From Desulfosarcina cetonica JCM 12296 (GTDB lineage: Bacteria; Desulfobacterota; Desulfobacteria; Desulfobacterales; Desulfosarcinaceae): a stretch of DNA of 33,593 nucleotides. The stretch's first letter is position 1, and every line of letters starts with the position of its first letter. The stretch is taken from contig NZ_BBCC01000049.1 in NCBI RefSeq assembly GCF_001311845.1, forward strand, positions 1 through 33,593, in the 5' to 3' direction. The notes below the pieces were generated by a model that searched no databases, was not told the origin of the DNA, and worked only from the letters and a program-made list of their open reading frames with translations. A program made the position numbers and the translations under genes. This document shows positions 10,403 through 18,854 of the stretch, one piece after another.

Positions 10403-11318
10403 TTAGACCCGCGAGGTCAGCACCATCCCCATGCAAACCATTAACAAGGCCACGACGGCCGTCCATTGCAGATGCTCACCCGCGATGAGTAAAACGGATA
10501 GCAAAACGGCACAAACGGGGATCAGGAAACGGTAGACGGCAATGCTGGAAAGCCGGTTATGCAGCACCAGCACATACCACAGCGAAAATGCGGTGGCGGA
10601 GAGGAAGCTGAGGTAAGCCATCAGCCCGATGGACGCCGGTGAAAAGTTCAGAACCGTCGGTGTGTCGAAGAAAAGAGCCAGCAGAAACAGCATCACCGAG
10701 CCGCTGATCATCTGATAGGCTGACATGAGCAGGGGGTAAACCCGGACACCCGTCTTCTTGACCACGATCAGCGCCAAGGTCGAACACAGGGCGCTGAGCA
10801 GAATGAACCCGTCACCGGTCAGGGTCATCCGGAAATCCAGGTGACGGCCATGCACGTTTACCAGGAGAATCCCCAGAAACCCGACAATCAGACCGGCGCT
10901 CTTGCGCACGGTGAGCGGATCATCCTTGAACCACAAGTGGGAGAAAAGGGCGAGGAAAAAAGAACCGGACCCGTTGATGATGGAGGCTTTCACCCCGGTG
11001 GTGTTGGAAAGGCCGATATAAAACAGGGTGTACTGCAAGCCGGTCTGCAACAGGCCGGTGAGCAATACGGCGCCATAGTCACGCGCGCCGGAAGCCGGAT
11101 CGGCTTCCCGCAGACCCGAAGACCGGCCAGGATCATCAGGCCGGCCAGGCAAAACCGGTATGCCGCAAAAAAAGCTTGCCGCCGGTGCTGTGTTGAATCG
11201 TCAGCAGCGTAAAACCGAGTTTGACCATGGGAAAAGCGCTGCCCCAGAGCAGCGCGCAAATCAGGGCAAAGCAAAATACGGCCGGCGGCCAGGCAAACAG
11301 ATTTTTGCGATTGCTCAT
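10403..11318 (-). CDS. DMT-superfamily (EamA) transporter, with two frame breaks
   Basis: This is an inner-membrane metabolite exporter of the drug/metabolite transporter family, about 300 residues when repaired, which is the family norm. The N-terminus MSNRKNLFAWPP (ATG at 11318) leads into a first hydrophobic helix with the typical ALLWGSAFPMVKLG motif. The rest alternates hydrophobic helices, with the second EamA repeat visible around GLLQTGLQYTLFYIGLSN. The frame breaks within the A7 run at 11168-11174 (one more T on the coding strand gives GGKLFFAAYRF) and near 11108-11112 (RVCG joined to ADPASGARDYG); each needs one extra base. It converges with the Omp85 gene only 15 bp away. Substrate unknown. 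Confidence 0.8.
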
Positions 11319-11415
11319 CTCGTGGATTCCGGTGCGGACATTCCCGGTTGACGTTTGGAGGCGGTTTGAAAAAAGGCCCAAAATGGCGTTGCAGGGTGTC
11401 TTTTCGGACGCGGCA

Positions 11416-12441
11416 TCAATGCCATTGAACGCGTTCGGGGCGGTAGGCCAGGCGCACCGGCCAGCCGCGGTGGAGGGTCATGGCGGCCACATGCGCCGCT
11501 TCGACGCACACCACCAGGGTCATGCTTCCGGCCCGCACATCGGCATACAGTCGGCCGCTGTGCCGCTCCAGGCTGAGGCGGGTAATGGTGCCGTCGATGC
11601 AGGCCTCGTGCTCGGCCACCGGATCCGCCGGGCTGTCGAGAATACGGAAGGCGGCCGGATCGATGAAGGCGATGGCCTCTGCATGGGGCGGCGCCGGCAC
11701 GATCAGGCGGCGTCCATCGCCCAGCCGCTTGTGGAACCCGCCATCTCCTCCTTCTTGCCAGGGGCCGAAAATCATGTTGGTCCTTCCGGTCCCGGTCATG
11801 CGCCCTTTAAACAGCTGGATCACCTCATCGCAAACATCATAGAGCCACTCCCGGTCATGGCTGGCAATCACCAGGGTGGTGCCCCATTCCTGGCGGGCCC
11901 GCAGGGAGGCCGTACGGATCAGTTCGCTGGAAACGGCATCCACACTGGCCGTGGGCTCGTCCAGCAGCAGCACCCGCGGTTTCAGCACCAGGCGGGCCGC
12001 CAGGGCCACCCGTTGGGCCTCACCGCCGGACAGTTCACTCCACTGGCGGCCGGAAAACCGCTCGGGATCGAGCCCGACCATCTCAAGGGCCTCATGGATC
12101 CGGCCAGCGGTATCCTCGCCCTGCCCCCGCACCCGCAATCCATAGGCGATGTTGTTGAAAACCGACCGTTTCATCAGGTACGGCTCCTGGGTTAAGAGCG
12201 TTACCTGAAAGCGCACCACACTGCCGAAAGGAAGCGCCGGCACGCCGTCAAAATAGATCTGCCCTTCATCGGGACGCATGATAAAGGCCATCAATTTGAG
12301 CAGCGTGCTCTTACCGCTGCCGTTGGGACCGGCCAGTCCCATGATGGTGGCCGGCTGAATCAATAGCTGGTCGATATCCAGCACCGGCTGCCCATGGTAG
12401 CGATGAACCAGGTGGTCGATCTGGTAGATGGGTGAACGCAA
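11416..12441 (-). CDS. tupC: Tungstate ABC transporter, ATP-binding protein
   Basis: This 341-residue ABC ATPase powers uptake through the adjacent permease. Walker A GPNGSGKST is at residues 38-46, the signature LSGGE at 137-141 and Walker B VLLLDEP at 157-163; the H-loop follows in VIASHDREW. After about residue 235 there is an extra C-terminal domain with the beta pattern of a TOBE/Mop-like oxyanion-binding module (IDGTITRLSLERHSGRLYAD), as in molybdate/tungstate importers, which may sense intracellular oxyanion. It is the last gene of the tunR-like/tupA/tupB/tupC series, 60 bp after tupB. The tungstate assignment comes mainly from the TupA-type binding protein and TupB-type permease; molybdate cannot be excluded. 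Confidence 0.85.
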   Translation of the reverse strand: MRSPIYQIDHLVHRYHGQPVLDIDQLLIQPATIMGLAGPNGSGKSTLLKLMAFIMRPDEGQIYFDGVPALPFGSVVRFQVTLLTQEPYLMKRSVFNNIAYGLRVRGQGEDTAGRIHEALEMVGLDPERFSGRQWSELSGGEAQRVALAARLVLKPRVLLLDEPTASVDAVSSELIRTASLRARQEWGTTLVIASHDREWLYDVCDEVIQLFKGRMTGTGRTNMIFGPWQEGGDGGFHKRLGDGRRLIVPAPPHAEAIAFIDPAAFRILDSPADPVAEHEACIDGTITRLSLERHSGRLYADVRAGSMTLVVCVEAAHVAAMTLHRGWPVRLAYRPERVQWH

Positions 12442-12501
12442 TTCAAGTCGCTCCCGGGCGATGCATCCTCAGGCGAACACCTTGTGGATGCGTGGCCGAT
12501 T

Positions 12502-13188
12502 TTATCGTTTACGCAAAAAGGAAAGGCTGACGTTGACCATAAAGGCAATGGCGATCAGCACCAACCCCAGGGCGATGCCGGTGGCGAACATGCCCTTGCC
12601 CGTCTCCAGGGCAATGGCGGTGGTGATGGTGCGGGTATGCCACTTGATGTTGCCGCCCACCATCATGGAAATCCCCACCTCGGTCATGACGCGTCCGTAA
12701 GCAGCCAGGCCCGCTGCCAGCAAACCGAAGCGGACTTCCCATAAACTGCTGAATAACAATTGCCGACGACTGGCTCCCAGGGTGATTAAAAGGGTGCGTA
12801 GATGCCGATCCATGTTTTCCACCGCCGCGGCACTCAAGGCAATGACCACCGGAAGCGCCAGGATGGTCTGCCCGACCACGATGCCGCGCAAGGTAAACAG
12901 CAGTCCCAGCCCGCCCAAGGGGCCGCGATTGGAAATAAAGGCATAGACAACCAAGCCGATGAACACCGTCGGCAAGGCCAGCGCCGTATCGACCAAAAGC
13001 CGGGTCTGTCGACGGCCCGGGAAATCAACGTAACCCAAGACAAACCCTAAGGGAATCCCCAAAACCAGGCTCACGGCCATGGACCCGGTGGAGGCCTTCA
13101 GCGTTGCGGCCACGGCCGACCAGGTCTGGGCATCGCCACCCAAAAGGAGTCGGATCGCTTCGAAAAAACCGGCAAGAATGAAATCCAT
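12502..13188 (-). CDS. tupB: Tungstate ABC transporter, permease
   Basis: This 228-residue inner-membrane permease has about five hydrophobic helices. The ABC-permease EAA-loop region, which contacts the ATPase, is visible as LITLGASRRQLLFSSLWEVR. The start MDFILAGFFEAIRLLLGGD is typical of TupB/WtpB-like permeases, which are shorter than ModB. It is separated from tupA by a 131-bp gap holding a strong hairpin and an intrinsic terminator, which would lower tupB and tupC relative to tupA. Confidence 0.87.
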   Translation of the reverse strand: MDFILAGFFEAIRLLLGGDAQTWSAVAATLKASTGSMAVSLVLGIPLGFVLGYVDFPGRRQTRLLVDTALALPTVFIGLVVYAFISNRGPLGGLGLLFTLRGIVVGQTILALPVVIALSAAAVENMDRHLRTLLITLGASRRQLLFSSLWEVRFGLLAAGLAAYGRVMTEVGISMMVGGNIKWHTRTITTAIALETGKGMFATGIALGLVLIAIAFMVNVSLSFLRKR

Positions 13189-13207
13189 AATAGGGACGTC
13201 TGGCCAT

Positions 13208-13229
13208 TAAAAAAGGGGCTGATGCCCCC
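13208..13229 (-). terminator. Intrinsic terminator/attenuator between tupA and tupB
   Basis: Read on the minus strand, GGGGC and GCCCC pair around a 4-nt loop (13215-13228), followed at once by six T (13209-13214). It sits 20 bp before the tupB start, inside the operon, so partial read-through would set a lower dose of permease and ATPase than of binding protein. Confidence 0.8.
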
Positions 13230-13246
13230 GAGTATTTGGTTTTCCA

Positions 13247-13282
13247 TCCAACCCGGCCGCCGTCCGCAGCGGCCCGGTTGGA
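13247..13282 (-). promoter_or_regulatory. Long stem-loop downstream of tupA
   Basis: The arms at 13247-13260 and 13269-13282 pair over 14 positions with a single C-C mismatch around an 8-nt loop. There is no T-run directly after it. It is a candidate 3' mRNA-stabilising hairpin for tupA, just ahead of the terminator. Confidence 0.7.
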
Positions 13283-13319
13283 CGGGAAGGTGTGGCTCCC
13301 CGCTCATGCCTGAGCAAAA

Positions 13320-14156
13320 TTATTTGGCGTTGGCGGTGAAAAGGGGTTTGCCCAACAGCTTGAAATCGGCAATCAGCTTCTGGCCTTCGGCGCCGGCCAT
13401 CCAGTTCGAAAAGGTGGTGGCCAGATCATACTTGGCCTCGGGGCAGCGCTTGGGGTTGACCGCGATGACACTGTACTGATTGAGCAGGATCGCGTCCCCC
13501 TCGACCAGCACTTTCAGGGGCGGATTACCCTTCAGGGTATCCGCGTACTTGATATAGGTTCCACGATCGGTCATGGTGTAGCCGTTGCGCTCGGCAGCGA
13601 TATTGATGGTGGCCAACATGCCTTGCCCGGTCTGGACATACCAGCTCTCCTTTTCAGGGACCACGCCGCCGGCACTTTTCCACAAGGCCAGTTCCTTTTT
13701 ATGGGTGCCGGAGTTGTCGCCACGGCTGGCGAACACCGCGCCCTTGGCCCGGATGGCGTCCAGCGCGTCAACGACATTCTTGCCCTTGATGCCAGCCGGA
13801 TCGCTCTCCGGACCGATGATCACGAAGTCATTATACATGATTTCGCGCCGATCGACACCAAAGCCCTCTTCGACGTACTTCTTTTCGGCCGCCGGCGCAT
13901 GCACGAGCAGGACATCCACATCACAATTCTTACCCAACGCAAGCGCCTTGCCGGTACCCACGGCAGTCCATTTCAATTCAATGCCGGTCGCCTTTTCAAA
14001 ATGGGGTTTCAGGTAGTCGAGCAGGCCGGTGTTATCGGTGCTGGTGGTGGTTGCCATCATCAGCACTTTTTCGGCTGCCGTGGCCGGAAGCGCCAGCATC
14101 AAGGTCAGGGTCAGAAGAATACATGCCTTTGCCAATAGTTTACGCTTAAAATGCAT
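13320..14156 (-). CDS. tupA: Tungstate-binding periplasmic protein
   Basis: This 278-residue solute-binding protein captures tungstate in the periplasm and delivers it to TupB/TupC. A signal peptide covers about residues 1-28 (cleavage near ATAA/EK). The family motif TTTSTDNTGLL is at residues 36-46, and a second conserved oxyanion-binding segment, SRGDNSGTHKKE, lies near the middle; both are hallmarks of TupA rather than ModA. It begins 46 bp after the regulator gene and is probably co-transcribed with it. The downstream terminator suggests it is made in excess over the membrane components. Confidence 0.92.
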   Translation of the reverse strand: MHFKRKLLAKACILLTLTLMLALPATAAEKVLMMATTTSTDNTGLLDYLKPHFEKATGIELKWTAVGTGKALALGKNCDVDVLLVHAPAAEKKYVEEGFGVDRREIMYNDFVIIGPESDPAGIKGKNVVDALDAIRAKGAVFASRGDNSGTHKKELALWKSAGGVVPEKESWYVQTGQGMLATINIAAERNGYTMTDRGTYIKYADTLKGNPPLKVLVEGDAILLNQYSVIAVNPKRCPEAKYDLATTFSNWMAGAEGQKLIADFKLLGKPLFTANAK

Positions 14157-14201
14157 ATTGTCCTCTTTCGTTTAGGGTGAATGATCGAAAACGGTTTTTC
14201 C

Positions 14202-15140
14202 TCATGGGTCCATTTGGGTCTCCGAGGGTGTCGGTTCATAGGGGAAAATCATCTTGCCGCTAGAGGAGACGTCGTATCCGGCCAACTTTTCCGCCATCTG
14301 AATAAACGCCTTTTCATGCAGCAAGCCGAGAAAATACTGGACGCCCTTTTCGAAAAAGCGCTCCCGCGTCACCAGGAGATCATAACGCTCCTGGCGCAAG
14401 GGTAAAAAATCCAGCCCCAATAGGGAGGCAACCGGCCGGATACCGGGGCCTGCATCGGCTTGACTGCAGAGGATTTTCAAACCGACATCCATATGCCGGT
14501 TGACCTCGTCATCGTAACCACGGATGCGTTCGCCGGCAAGCCCCGCCCGTTTGAGTTCACGGTCAAACAACAGGCGGGTTCCCGTGGCCAGGGAACGGTT
14601 GATGATCCGAACACCCGGTTTTCCCAGGTCGGCAATGCTGGTGATGCTATGGGGATTGCCCTTTTGCAGCAGGATGCCCTGGTCTCGCTTGCAGAAATTG
14701 ACCACCACGGGCATCGCTTCGAACTGGCGCTTCAAAAAATCGAAATTATATTCACTTCCATTCTCCTGCAGCAAATGGCTGGTAGCCAAATGACACAAGT
14801 TTCGCTGTAGGGCGTTGATGCCACCCACGGAGCCCAGGTTGCCGAAAACCGACACATGCCCGGGGTATCGGGCATTGAAAATGGCCATGGTTTTTTCCAG
14901 CAGGATGTCATTGCTGCCGACAATGATGAGCAACCCCTCATAGGGCGGCAGGGTCCGCTGGTTCTGGGGATAATTGGTCGTGTTGGTCTCGACCCATTGC
15001 TCAACCAGATGCCGGGGAAAAATCCACTTGCCCGTCACCTTGGACGCCGGAAGCCCTTTTTCCGAAATGAGCGTGTAGACCATTTTCTCGTTGATCCCCA
15101 AAAACTTGGCCACCTCTTTGGTGGAGAGCATCTGTGTCAT
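14202..15140 (-). CDS. TunR-like transcription regulator: excisionase-type HTH plus periplasmic-binding-like domain
   Basis: I chose ATG 15140 (MTQMLSTKEVAKFLG) because AGAGGAAC sits just upstream; a longer frame to 15182 lacks a site. The protein is about 312 residues. Residues 1-50 form a MerR/excisionase-type helix-turn-helix (STKEVAKFLGINEKMVYTLISEKGLPASKV followed by a W in the wing). From about 65 onward it has a substrate-binding-protein-like domain (LLIIVGSND at its start, RIINRSLATGTRLLFD and DAGPGIRPVA later) that should bind an oxyanion effector. This is the architecture of the tungsten-responsive regulator TunR known from Desulfovibrio. Its position directly before tupA supports tungstate sensing. 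The promoter at 15194-15222 drives it and probably the tup genes. Confidence 0.82.
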   Translation of the reverse strand: MTQMLSTKEVAKFLGINEKMVYTLISEKGLPASKVTGKWIFPRHLVEQWVETNTTNYPQNQRTLPPYEGLLIIVGSNDILLEKTMAIFNARYPGHVSVFGNLGSVGGINALQRNLCHLATSHLLQENGSEYNFDFLKRQFEAMPVVVNFCKRDQGILLQKGNPHSITSIADLGKPGVRIINRSLATGTRLLFDRELKRAGLAGERIRGYDDEVNRHMDVGLKILCSQADAGPGIRPVASLLGLDFLPLRQERYDLLVTRERFFEKGVQYFLGLLHEKAFIQMAEKLAGYDVSSSGKMIFPYEPTPSETQMDP

Positions 15141-15193
15141 ATGTTCCTCTTGCATCCGATAATAAAATCCGACCACCATCAAAAAAATGGTTA

Positions 15194-15222
15194 TATTTAG
15201 TCATCTTGAGGCATTTTGTCAA
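15194..15222 (-). promoter_or_regulatory. Sigma70-type promoter for the tunR-like/tup operon
   Basis: On the minus strand there is a perfect -35 TTGACA (15217-15222), a 17-nt spacer and a -10 TAAATA (15194-15199). This predicts a transcript start near 15187 and a leader of about 47 nt. Confidence 0.75.
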
Positions 15223-15239
15223 ATTTGGAATAAGGCTAT

Positions 15240-15270
15240 ACCGATTTATATAAAAAAAGATTAACCGATA
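15240..15270. repeat. Direct ACCGAT repeats upstream of the tup promoter
   Basis: ACCGAT occurs at 15240-15245 and 15264-15269, 24 bp apart, each followed by AT-rich sequence (TTATATA and ATTAACT). The spacing is close to two helical turns and lies just upstream of the -35 box, so these are candidate regulator half-sites. No binding motif was tested. Confidence 0.4.
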
Positions 15271-15365
15271 TTAACTGAATAAGACATCGTCGTCGAGCCG
15301 TCGCCCCCCGGATTCCAAGATCCACGAATGCCAGCCGGGGTGGTCATTTGCCTGTTTTTTTTAAG

Positions 15366-15393
15366 TTGACGGCCAGGATGACGACTGTATAGG
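15366..15393 (+). promoter_or_regulatory. Candidate promoter for the GAF/HD-GYP gene
   Basis: TTGACG (15366-15371), a 16-nt spacer and TATAGG (15388-15393), 39 bp before the ATG at 15432. Confidence 0.45.
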
Positions 15394-15431
15394 ATGAGCC
15401 CCACAATCATCATCCCGGGAGTATTGTCATC

Positions 15432-16695
15432 ATGCTTAGTGAGAAGCAGAAACTCGACACCTTAATGCTGCTGGGGATCGAACTGAACCGGATCCACGAT
15501 CTGGACATTCTTTTGGAACGCGTCCTCACCCGGGCGCGTCAGTTCGTTAATGCCGATGCCGGTTCCATCTATATCCGCCAAGGCGACCGCCTCATTTTTG
15601 CACAATCGCAAAATGACACCCTGCAAAGCAAGTTGCCGGTAGGCGAAAAGTTGATTTACCAAACGTTCTCCGTAGCGGTGGACCCGACCAGTATCGCCGG
15701 CTATGCCGCTGCCACCGGAAAATTGCTCAACATCCCGGATGTCTATACGCTGTCGCCGGATAAACGCTATCAATTCAGCCGGAGATTTGACCAAGCCTCC
15801 GGGTATGTCACCCGCTCCATGCTGACCATCCCGCTGATCACTTCCAAGAAGGAAATCCTGGGTATCCTGCAGATCATCAACGCCCAGGATCATGAAAAAA
15901 GGATTCGGCCTTTCAGCCAAACCGACGAGAAAGTCATGCTGCATTTTGCCGGCATGGCGGCCGTGGCCTTGGAACGGGCCCAGATGACCCGTGCCATGAT
16001 CCTGCGCATGATTCGCATGGCGGAAATGCGCGATCCCCGGGAGACCGGTCCCCATGTCAACCGCGTGGCCGATTTTTCTCTGGAGATTTACGAACACTGG
16101 GCCCGACGCCGCCATATCCCGGAAAAAGAGATCGATAAAACCCGCGATGTGCTGCGCATGGCGGCCATGCTTCACGATGTGGGGAAAGTGGCCACCTCCG
16201 ACCTGATCCTGAAAAAACCGACCCAACTGAGTTCCGAAGAGTATGAGGTCATGAAGCAGCACACCATCCAGGCGCCCGACTCTTTTCCAATGTTCAGTCC
16301 GATTACGATGAAGCGGCCGCCATCATCGCCCTGAACCATCATGAGAAATGGGACGGCAGCGGGTATCCCGGCCATGTGGATCCGGCCACCGGACAGCCGC
16401 TGCCTGGCCACGAAGGCAAAGCGGGTGAAGCGCTGCCCGGCAAGAAGGGTGAGGAGATTCCCATTTTTGGTCGCATCGTGGCCATCGCGGATGTCTACGA
16501 CGCACTCAGTTCGAGACGCTGTTACAAGGATCCCTGGGATGAGGCCAACAGCATCGAAACCATCAGCCAGGCGCCGGCACCCATTTCGATCCCGAACTGG
16601 TGGAGATCTTCCTGAACCGCTTCGCCTTCATCCGCGCCATCCAGGACCGCTATACGGAAAAAGAAGTCGGAGAAGAAGATCCCGATTGGAGGTAA
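15432..16695 (+). CDS. GAF and HD-GYP domain protein, probable cyclic-di-GMP phosphodiesterase, with two frame breaks
   Basis: When repaired this is about 420 residues. An N-terminal GAF sensor covers about residues 15-190 (ADAGSIYIRQGDRLIF early, GILQIINAQ late). An HD-GYP phosphodiesterase follows: the metal-binding HD is in AAMLHDVGKVA (about residues 254-264), and the GYP signature appears as HHEKWDGSGYP around 16339-16371. Such proteins hydrolyse c-di-GMP to lower its level. The frame breaks at about 16271 (one more G gives HTIQGARLFSNVQSDYDEA) and about 16570 (one more G gives ISQGAGTHFDPELVEIFL). Both breaks are the same context, AGGCG in place of AGGGCG. The gene ends at 16695, 6 bp before the proline dehydrogenase gene, whose ribosome-binding site lies inside its last codons. 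Confidence 0.85.
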
Positions 16696-16701
16696 TCCCG
16701 C

Positions 16702-17613
16702 ATGCTGAACCGGTTCATCGCCGCCACCCTGCCACACTTGCCCGAGCGCCTCGTGTGGTTTTTCTCACGGAACTATATTGCCGGAGAAACCATCGACGCA
16801 GCCATGGCGGTCTGCCGCACGCTCAATGCCGAAGGCGCAAAAACCACGATCGATATCCTGGGCGAGTTCATCCAGGACATCCGCGCGGCCGAGAAGAATC
16901 GTGACGCGTACCTGGCTCTGATCGACGCGTCTCAGGCAAGCGGCATCGACGGTAACTATTCGGTCAAGCCCACCATGTTCGGCCTGTTGATCGATACCGA
17001 GGCCTGCTATCGCCATATCCGTGACATCGTCGTCAAGGCCGCCGGCTATGCCAATTTCATTCGCATCGACATGGAAGATTCGGCCTGCGTGGATCTGGAG
17101 ATCGATCTTTTTCGTCGCCTGCACGCCGAGTTTCCCCACCATGTGGGCCTGGTTTTCCAAGCCTATCTACGCCGCACCCATGACGATCTGAAGGCCCTGG
17201 TGGAGCTGCAGACACCGCAGACGCCGCTCAACTTCCGCCTGTGCAAGGGTATCTATGCCGAACCGCCCCGGGTAGCCTTCCAGAGCCATGACGAAATCAA
17301 CGCCCACTATCTGGAAGATCTGGCGTTCATGTTCCAACGCGGCATCTACCCCGGCATCGCCACCCACGACAAGGCACTGGTCGATGGGGCCCTGGACCTG
17401 ATCGCACGTCACCGGGTTCCTTCGAACCGCTACGAATTCCAGATGCTTTACGGTGTGACCCCCGAACTGCGGCGCCGCATCATCGCAGACGGGCATACCC
17501 TGCGCGTGTATGTCCCCTACGGCCGCCACTGGTTCGGCTACGCCACCCGGCGGCTGAAGGAAAACCCCAAACTGGTCAACAGCATCATCAAATCCATCCT
17601 GATCGGCGGCTGA
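16702..17613 (+). CDS. Proline dehydrogenase (stand-alone PRODH domain)
   Basis: This 303-residue FAD enzyme oxidises proline to pyrroline-5-carboxylate, passing electrons to quinones at the membrane. The TIM-barrel fold shows FIRIDMED near the middle, RLCKGIYAEPPRVAF, and the C-terminal proline-binding motif YVPYGRHWFGYATRRLKEN, with the paired Arg that contact the substrate carboxylate. It lacks the DNA-binding and aldehyde-dehydrogenase parts of fused PutA, so a separate P5C dehydrogenase must exist elsewhere. GGAGGT lies 8 nt upstream, within the end of the HD-GYP gene, suggesting co-translation. Confidence 0.9.
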   Translation: MLNRFIAATLPHLPERLVWFFSRNYIAGETIDAAMAVCRTLNAEGAKTTIDILGEFIQDIRAAEKNRDAYLALIDASQASGIDGNYSVKPTMFGLLIDTEACYRHIRDIVVKAAGYANFIRIDMEDSACVDLEIDLFRRLHAEFPHHVGLVFQAYLRRTHDDLKALVELQTPQTPLNFRLCKGIYAEPPRVAFQSHDEINAHYLEDLAFMFQRGIYPGIATHDKALVDGALDLIARHRVPSNRYEFQMLYGVTPELRRRIIADGHTLRVYVPYGRHWFGYATRRLKENPKLVNSIIKSILIGG

Positions 17614-17619
17614 CGCAAA

Positions 17620-18081
17620 ATGGCCAAACCCGCAAAGGCAAAAAAGATGAATGCAAGCAAACGGATCGCCCTCGTGGCCCACGACGAACGTAAACAGGAC
17701 CTTTTGGCCTGGGTCCGCATCCACACCGACACTTTGGCCCGGCACGCCTTGTACGCGACCGGAACGACCGGCAAACTGCTCGCCGATGCGTGCCATCTCA
17801 ACATCACCCGCATGAAAAGCGGGCCTTTGGGCGGCGACCAGATGCTCGGGGCCATGATCGCCAATGAAGAACTGGACATGCTGATCTTTTTCTGGGATCC
17901 CATGTCGGCCCAACCCCACGACGTGGATGTGAAGGCGCTCTTGCGCATGTCGGTGCTCTACAACATCCCCACGGCCTGCAACCGATCCACGGCCGATTTT
18001 CTGATTTCCAGTCCCCATTTCAACACGGCCTACGAGCAGAAACACAAGGATTATGCGGCGGCCATTCACCGACCGGTTTGA
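17620..18081 (+). CDS. mgsA: Methylglyoxal synthase
   Basis: Converts dihydroxyacetone phosphate to methylglyoxal and phosphate, a bypass of lower glycolysis that relieves sugar-phosphate stress. At 153 residues it matches the family length. Visible family features are IALVAHDERKQDL at the start, the phosphate-binding ATGTTGKLL, SGPLGGDQMLGAMI, and the catalytic-region FFWDPMSAQPHDVDVKALLR followed by PTACNRSTADFL. Met10 at 17647 is a possible alternative start. It follows proline dehydrogenase by 6 bp and is probably in the same operon. Confidence 0.94.
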   Translation: MAKPAKAKKMNASKRIALVAHDERKQDLLAWVRIHTDTLARHALYATGTTGKLLADACHLNITRMKSGPLGGDQMLGAMIANEELDMLIFFWDPMSAQPHDVDVKALLRMSVLYNIPTACNRSTADFLISSPHFNTAYEQKHKDYAAAIHRPV

Positions 18082-18167
18082 CGCGCTCTCTTTTCCCCAT
18101 GCAAAACCGGCAATCGCGTGGCCGTACGCAAAAAGCCACACGGTTATTGGGGTTGGAGCGATGTTCT

Positions 18168-18803
18168 TCAGGGGGTAATGCCGTAACGCAGCCACTTGAA
18201 GTCCTGGCGAACCTTCTCGGGGACATCGCTGCCGATACGGGCCATGAAAAGGTTTTCCGGTTTCAGGCAAATGTTGGGTTCGTTGGTCGTCAGTTCCACA
18301 AACCCCTGGGTGCTGAAGAGACGGATCAGCATATTGCGGTACTGCTGAGCGGTCAGGCCCGATCCGGATAGGTCCCAGGTCCAGGAATAGCCCACCATGT
18401 AGGCGATCACGGATTCAATGCGCGGGTATATCAGCATCTGAAGGAGCAGGTCGGAGGCCAAGTGGAATGCCCGATAGCGCCGGCTCACCTCCACCGCCTT
18501 GACCTCCAGCATGGTACCCGGCCCCAAGTCAAGCCAGCGTTCGTTGGCATCCGGCGGGCCAAATACGCCGAAGCCGATGATTCGTCGATCATCCGTCAGG
18601 GCAAGCACCACATGGGTGTCGGTACGAGCCGCATGGGCTTCCAAGGTTTCGCGTTTGGTATAGAGCGATTTGTACTGGGCGTGAAAGCCGAACTGCGCAT
18701 CGAAGCGGTAATGTTGAATCACTTCGGGCGTCAGGAAGGATTGGATGGTGATCGTACCAGCAGGGGTCTGCCGGTGACTTGGATTGGAAAGAAATGCTTT
18801 CAA
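18168..18803 (-). CDS. AcuA-like GNAT acetyltransferase
   Basis: This 211-residue GNAT-fold protein aligns by eye along its length with Bacillus AcuA, which acetylates and so inactivates acetyl-CoA synthetase. Shared landmarks are GTITIQSFLTPE near the N-terminus, the strand-plus-loop LEVKAVEVSRRYRAFHLASDLL (acetyl-CoA-binding region), the aromatic YSWTWDLSGSG, TTNEPNI and LFMARIGSDVP near the end. By family knowledge it would regulate acetate or acetoin metabolism by lysine acetylation. Neither AcuB/AcuC nor an acetyl-CoA synthetase is in the window. It starts 51 bp after dprA on the same strand and may share its transcript, but a functional link is not evident. Confidence 0.75.
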   Translation of the reverse strand: MKAFLSNPSHRQTPAGTITIQSFLTPEVIQHYRFDAQFGFHAQYKSLYTKRETLEAHAARTDTHVVLALTDDRRIIGFGVFGPPDANERWLDLGPGTMLEVKAVEVSRRYRAFHLASDLLLQMLIYPRIESVIAYMVGYSWTWDLSGSGLTAQQYRNMLIRLFSTQGFVELTTNEPNICLKPENLFMARIGSDVPEKVRQDFKWLRYGITP

Positions 18804-18854
18804 GACGGTTTGCTTACCCCGAGAAAGACAAACTCATTAAATATCATTGTATTT

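Noticed and set aside
16271..16570. Programmed ribosomal frameshifting as the cause of the frame breaks
   Set aside because: The sites lack a shared slippery heptamer and downstream stimulatory structure, and breaks occur in genes never known to use recoding (obg, proA, gpmI).
17167..18270. 367-residue minus-strand frame opposite proline dehydrogenase and mgsA
   Set aside because: Both plus-strand genes there are unmistakable; the antisense frame is a codon-bias shadow.
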